A stretch of DNA of 42,991 nucleotides. Origin: a bacterium (lineage in GTDB: Bacteria > Patescibacteriota > Patescibacteriia > UBA1558 > GWA2-36-10). The translations under genes and the position numbers were made by a program. The stretch is taken from positions 1-42,991 of the forward strand of contig JABIAL010000034.1 of NCBI GenBank assembly GCA_018653315.1. The letters are read 5' to 3'. Shown here piece after piece: positions 42,887 through 42,991 of the stretch; positions within the stretch are counted from its first letter, which is position 1; every line of letters starts with the position of its first letter. The notes beneath the pieces were generated by a model, which saw nothing but the letters and a program-made list of their open reading frames with translations, did not search any database and was not told the origin of the DNA.

Positions 42887-42991
42887 CGTTCGTTTGGCTC
42901 GGGGACCCTTCCAGGATCGCTCGCTCTCCATTTATTTTTATATTGTGGCTCGGGGCGCTGCGCTATTGCCCAGCATCTTAAGCTATGTTTG
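42887..42991. repeat. Inverted copy of the tRNA-Gln-associated dispersed repeat
   Basis: The reverse complement holds CCCCGAGCCAAACGAACG (42887-42904) and a 35-bp block (42946-42980) that matches 3094-3128 with one mismatch. CGAGCCA occurs twice within the segment. No gene is visible, and the element may continue past the window. Confidence 0.75.

Noticed and set aside
42905-42991. A tRNA gene on the minus strand at the right edge
   Set aside because: CCGAGCCA resembles a tRNA 3' end, but no D, anticodon or T arm can be folded within the visible sequence; it is better read as the dispersed repeat.

Overview
The window is AT-rich, gene-dense, and almost wholly co-oriented on the + strand. It looks like a chromosomal segment of a Candidate Phyla Radiation (Patescibacteria, Parcubacteria-like) bacterium. 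This is an inference from several signs: a CxxC-x17-CxxC zinc-ribbon protein, a DUF4012 surface protein, a 414-residue prolyl-tRNA synthetase without the usual insertion domain, many small orphan membrane proteins, almost no Shine-Dalgarno sequences, and no biosynthetic operons beyond CTP synthesis and envelope building. No in-frame TGA occurs inside the genes and one gene (mreC) ends in TGA, so the standard bacterial code fits.

Layout. 1-740: 3' part of a gene of 33-residue TPR-like repeats. 904-5565: pyrG, a small membrane protein, tRNA-Gln(TTG), a dispersed repeat, an ABC exporter and a zinc-ribbon protein. 5666-12208: a membrane protein, a SpoU methyltransferase, a PfkB kinase, a PduL-like phosphotransacylase, recJ and RNase HI. 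12229-12552: a promoter, an unidentified structured RNA of about 290 nt and a terminator. 12635-18035: holB, a beta-propeller lipoprotein, frr, rseP and proS. 18035-23774: a cell-shape block mreB-mreC-mreD-PBP2-greA-mreB2. 23776-25077: a glycosyltransferase and a small membrane protein. 25150-25600: RNase P RNA with an unusually long P3 arm. 25677-34456: a surface-polysaccharide block (phosphoglycosyltransferase, three GT4 glycosyltransferases, DUF4012 protein, MurJ). 34443-39785: lepA, a PH-domain membrane protein, a P/Q-rich protein and a TraG/VirB4-like ATPase. 39885-42008: an orphan protein and dnaX. 42052-42831: an alpha/beta hydrolase, the only sizeable minus-strand gene. 42887-42991: an inverted copy of the repeat near tRNA-Gln.

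How it works together. Much of the window builds the envelope. MreBCD and PBP2 direct wall elongation, MurJ flips lipid II, RseP is a membrane protease, and the phosphoglycosyltransferase with its GT4 enzymes makes a lipid-linked glycan. The rest is replication and repair (holB, dnaX, recJ, RNase HI), translation (frr, proS, lepA, tRNA-Gln, RNase P) and a small metabolic island (PfkB kinase, PduL).

Regulatory architecture. Many transcription units start with an extended -10 box (TGnTATAAT-like). At several the ATG lies only 6-8 nt beyond the -10, which implies leaderless mRNAs. Clear Shine-Dalgarno sequences occur at only two small membrane-protein genes. The features most worth follow-up are the unidentified RNA at about 12264-12552, the leaderless promoter class, and the enlarged RNase P P3 arm.
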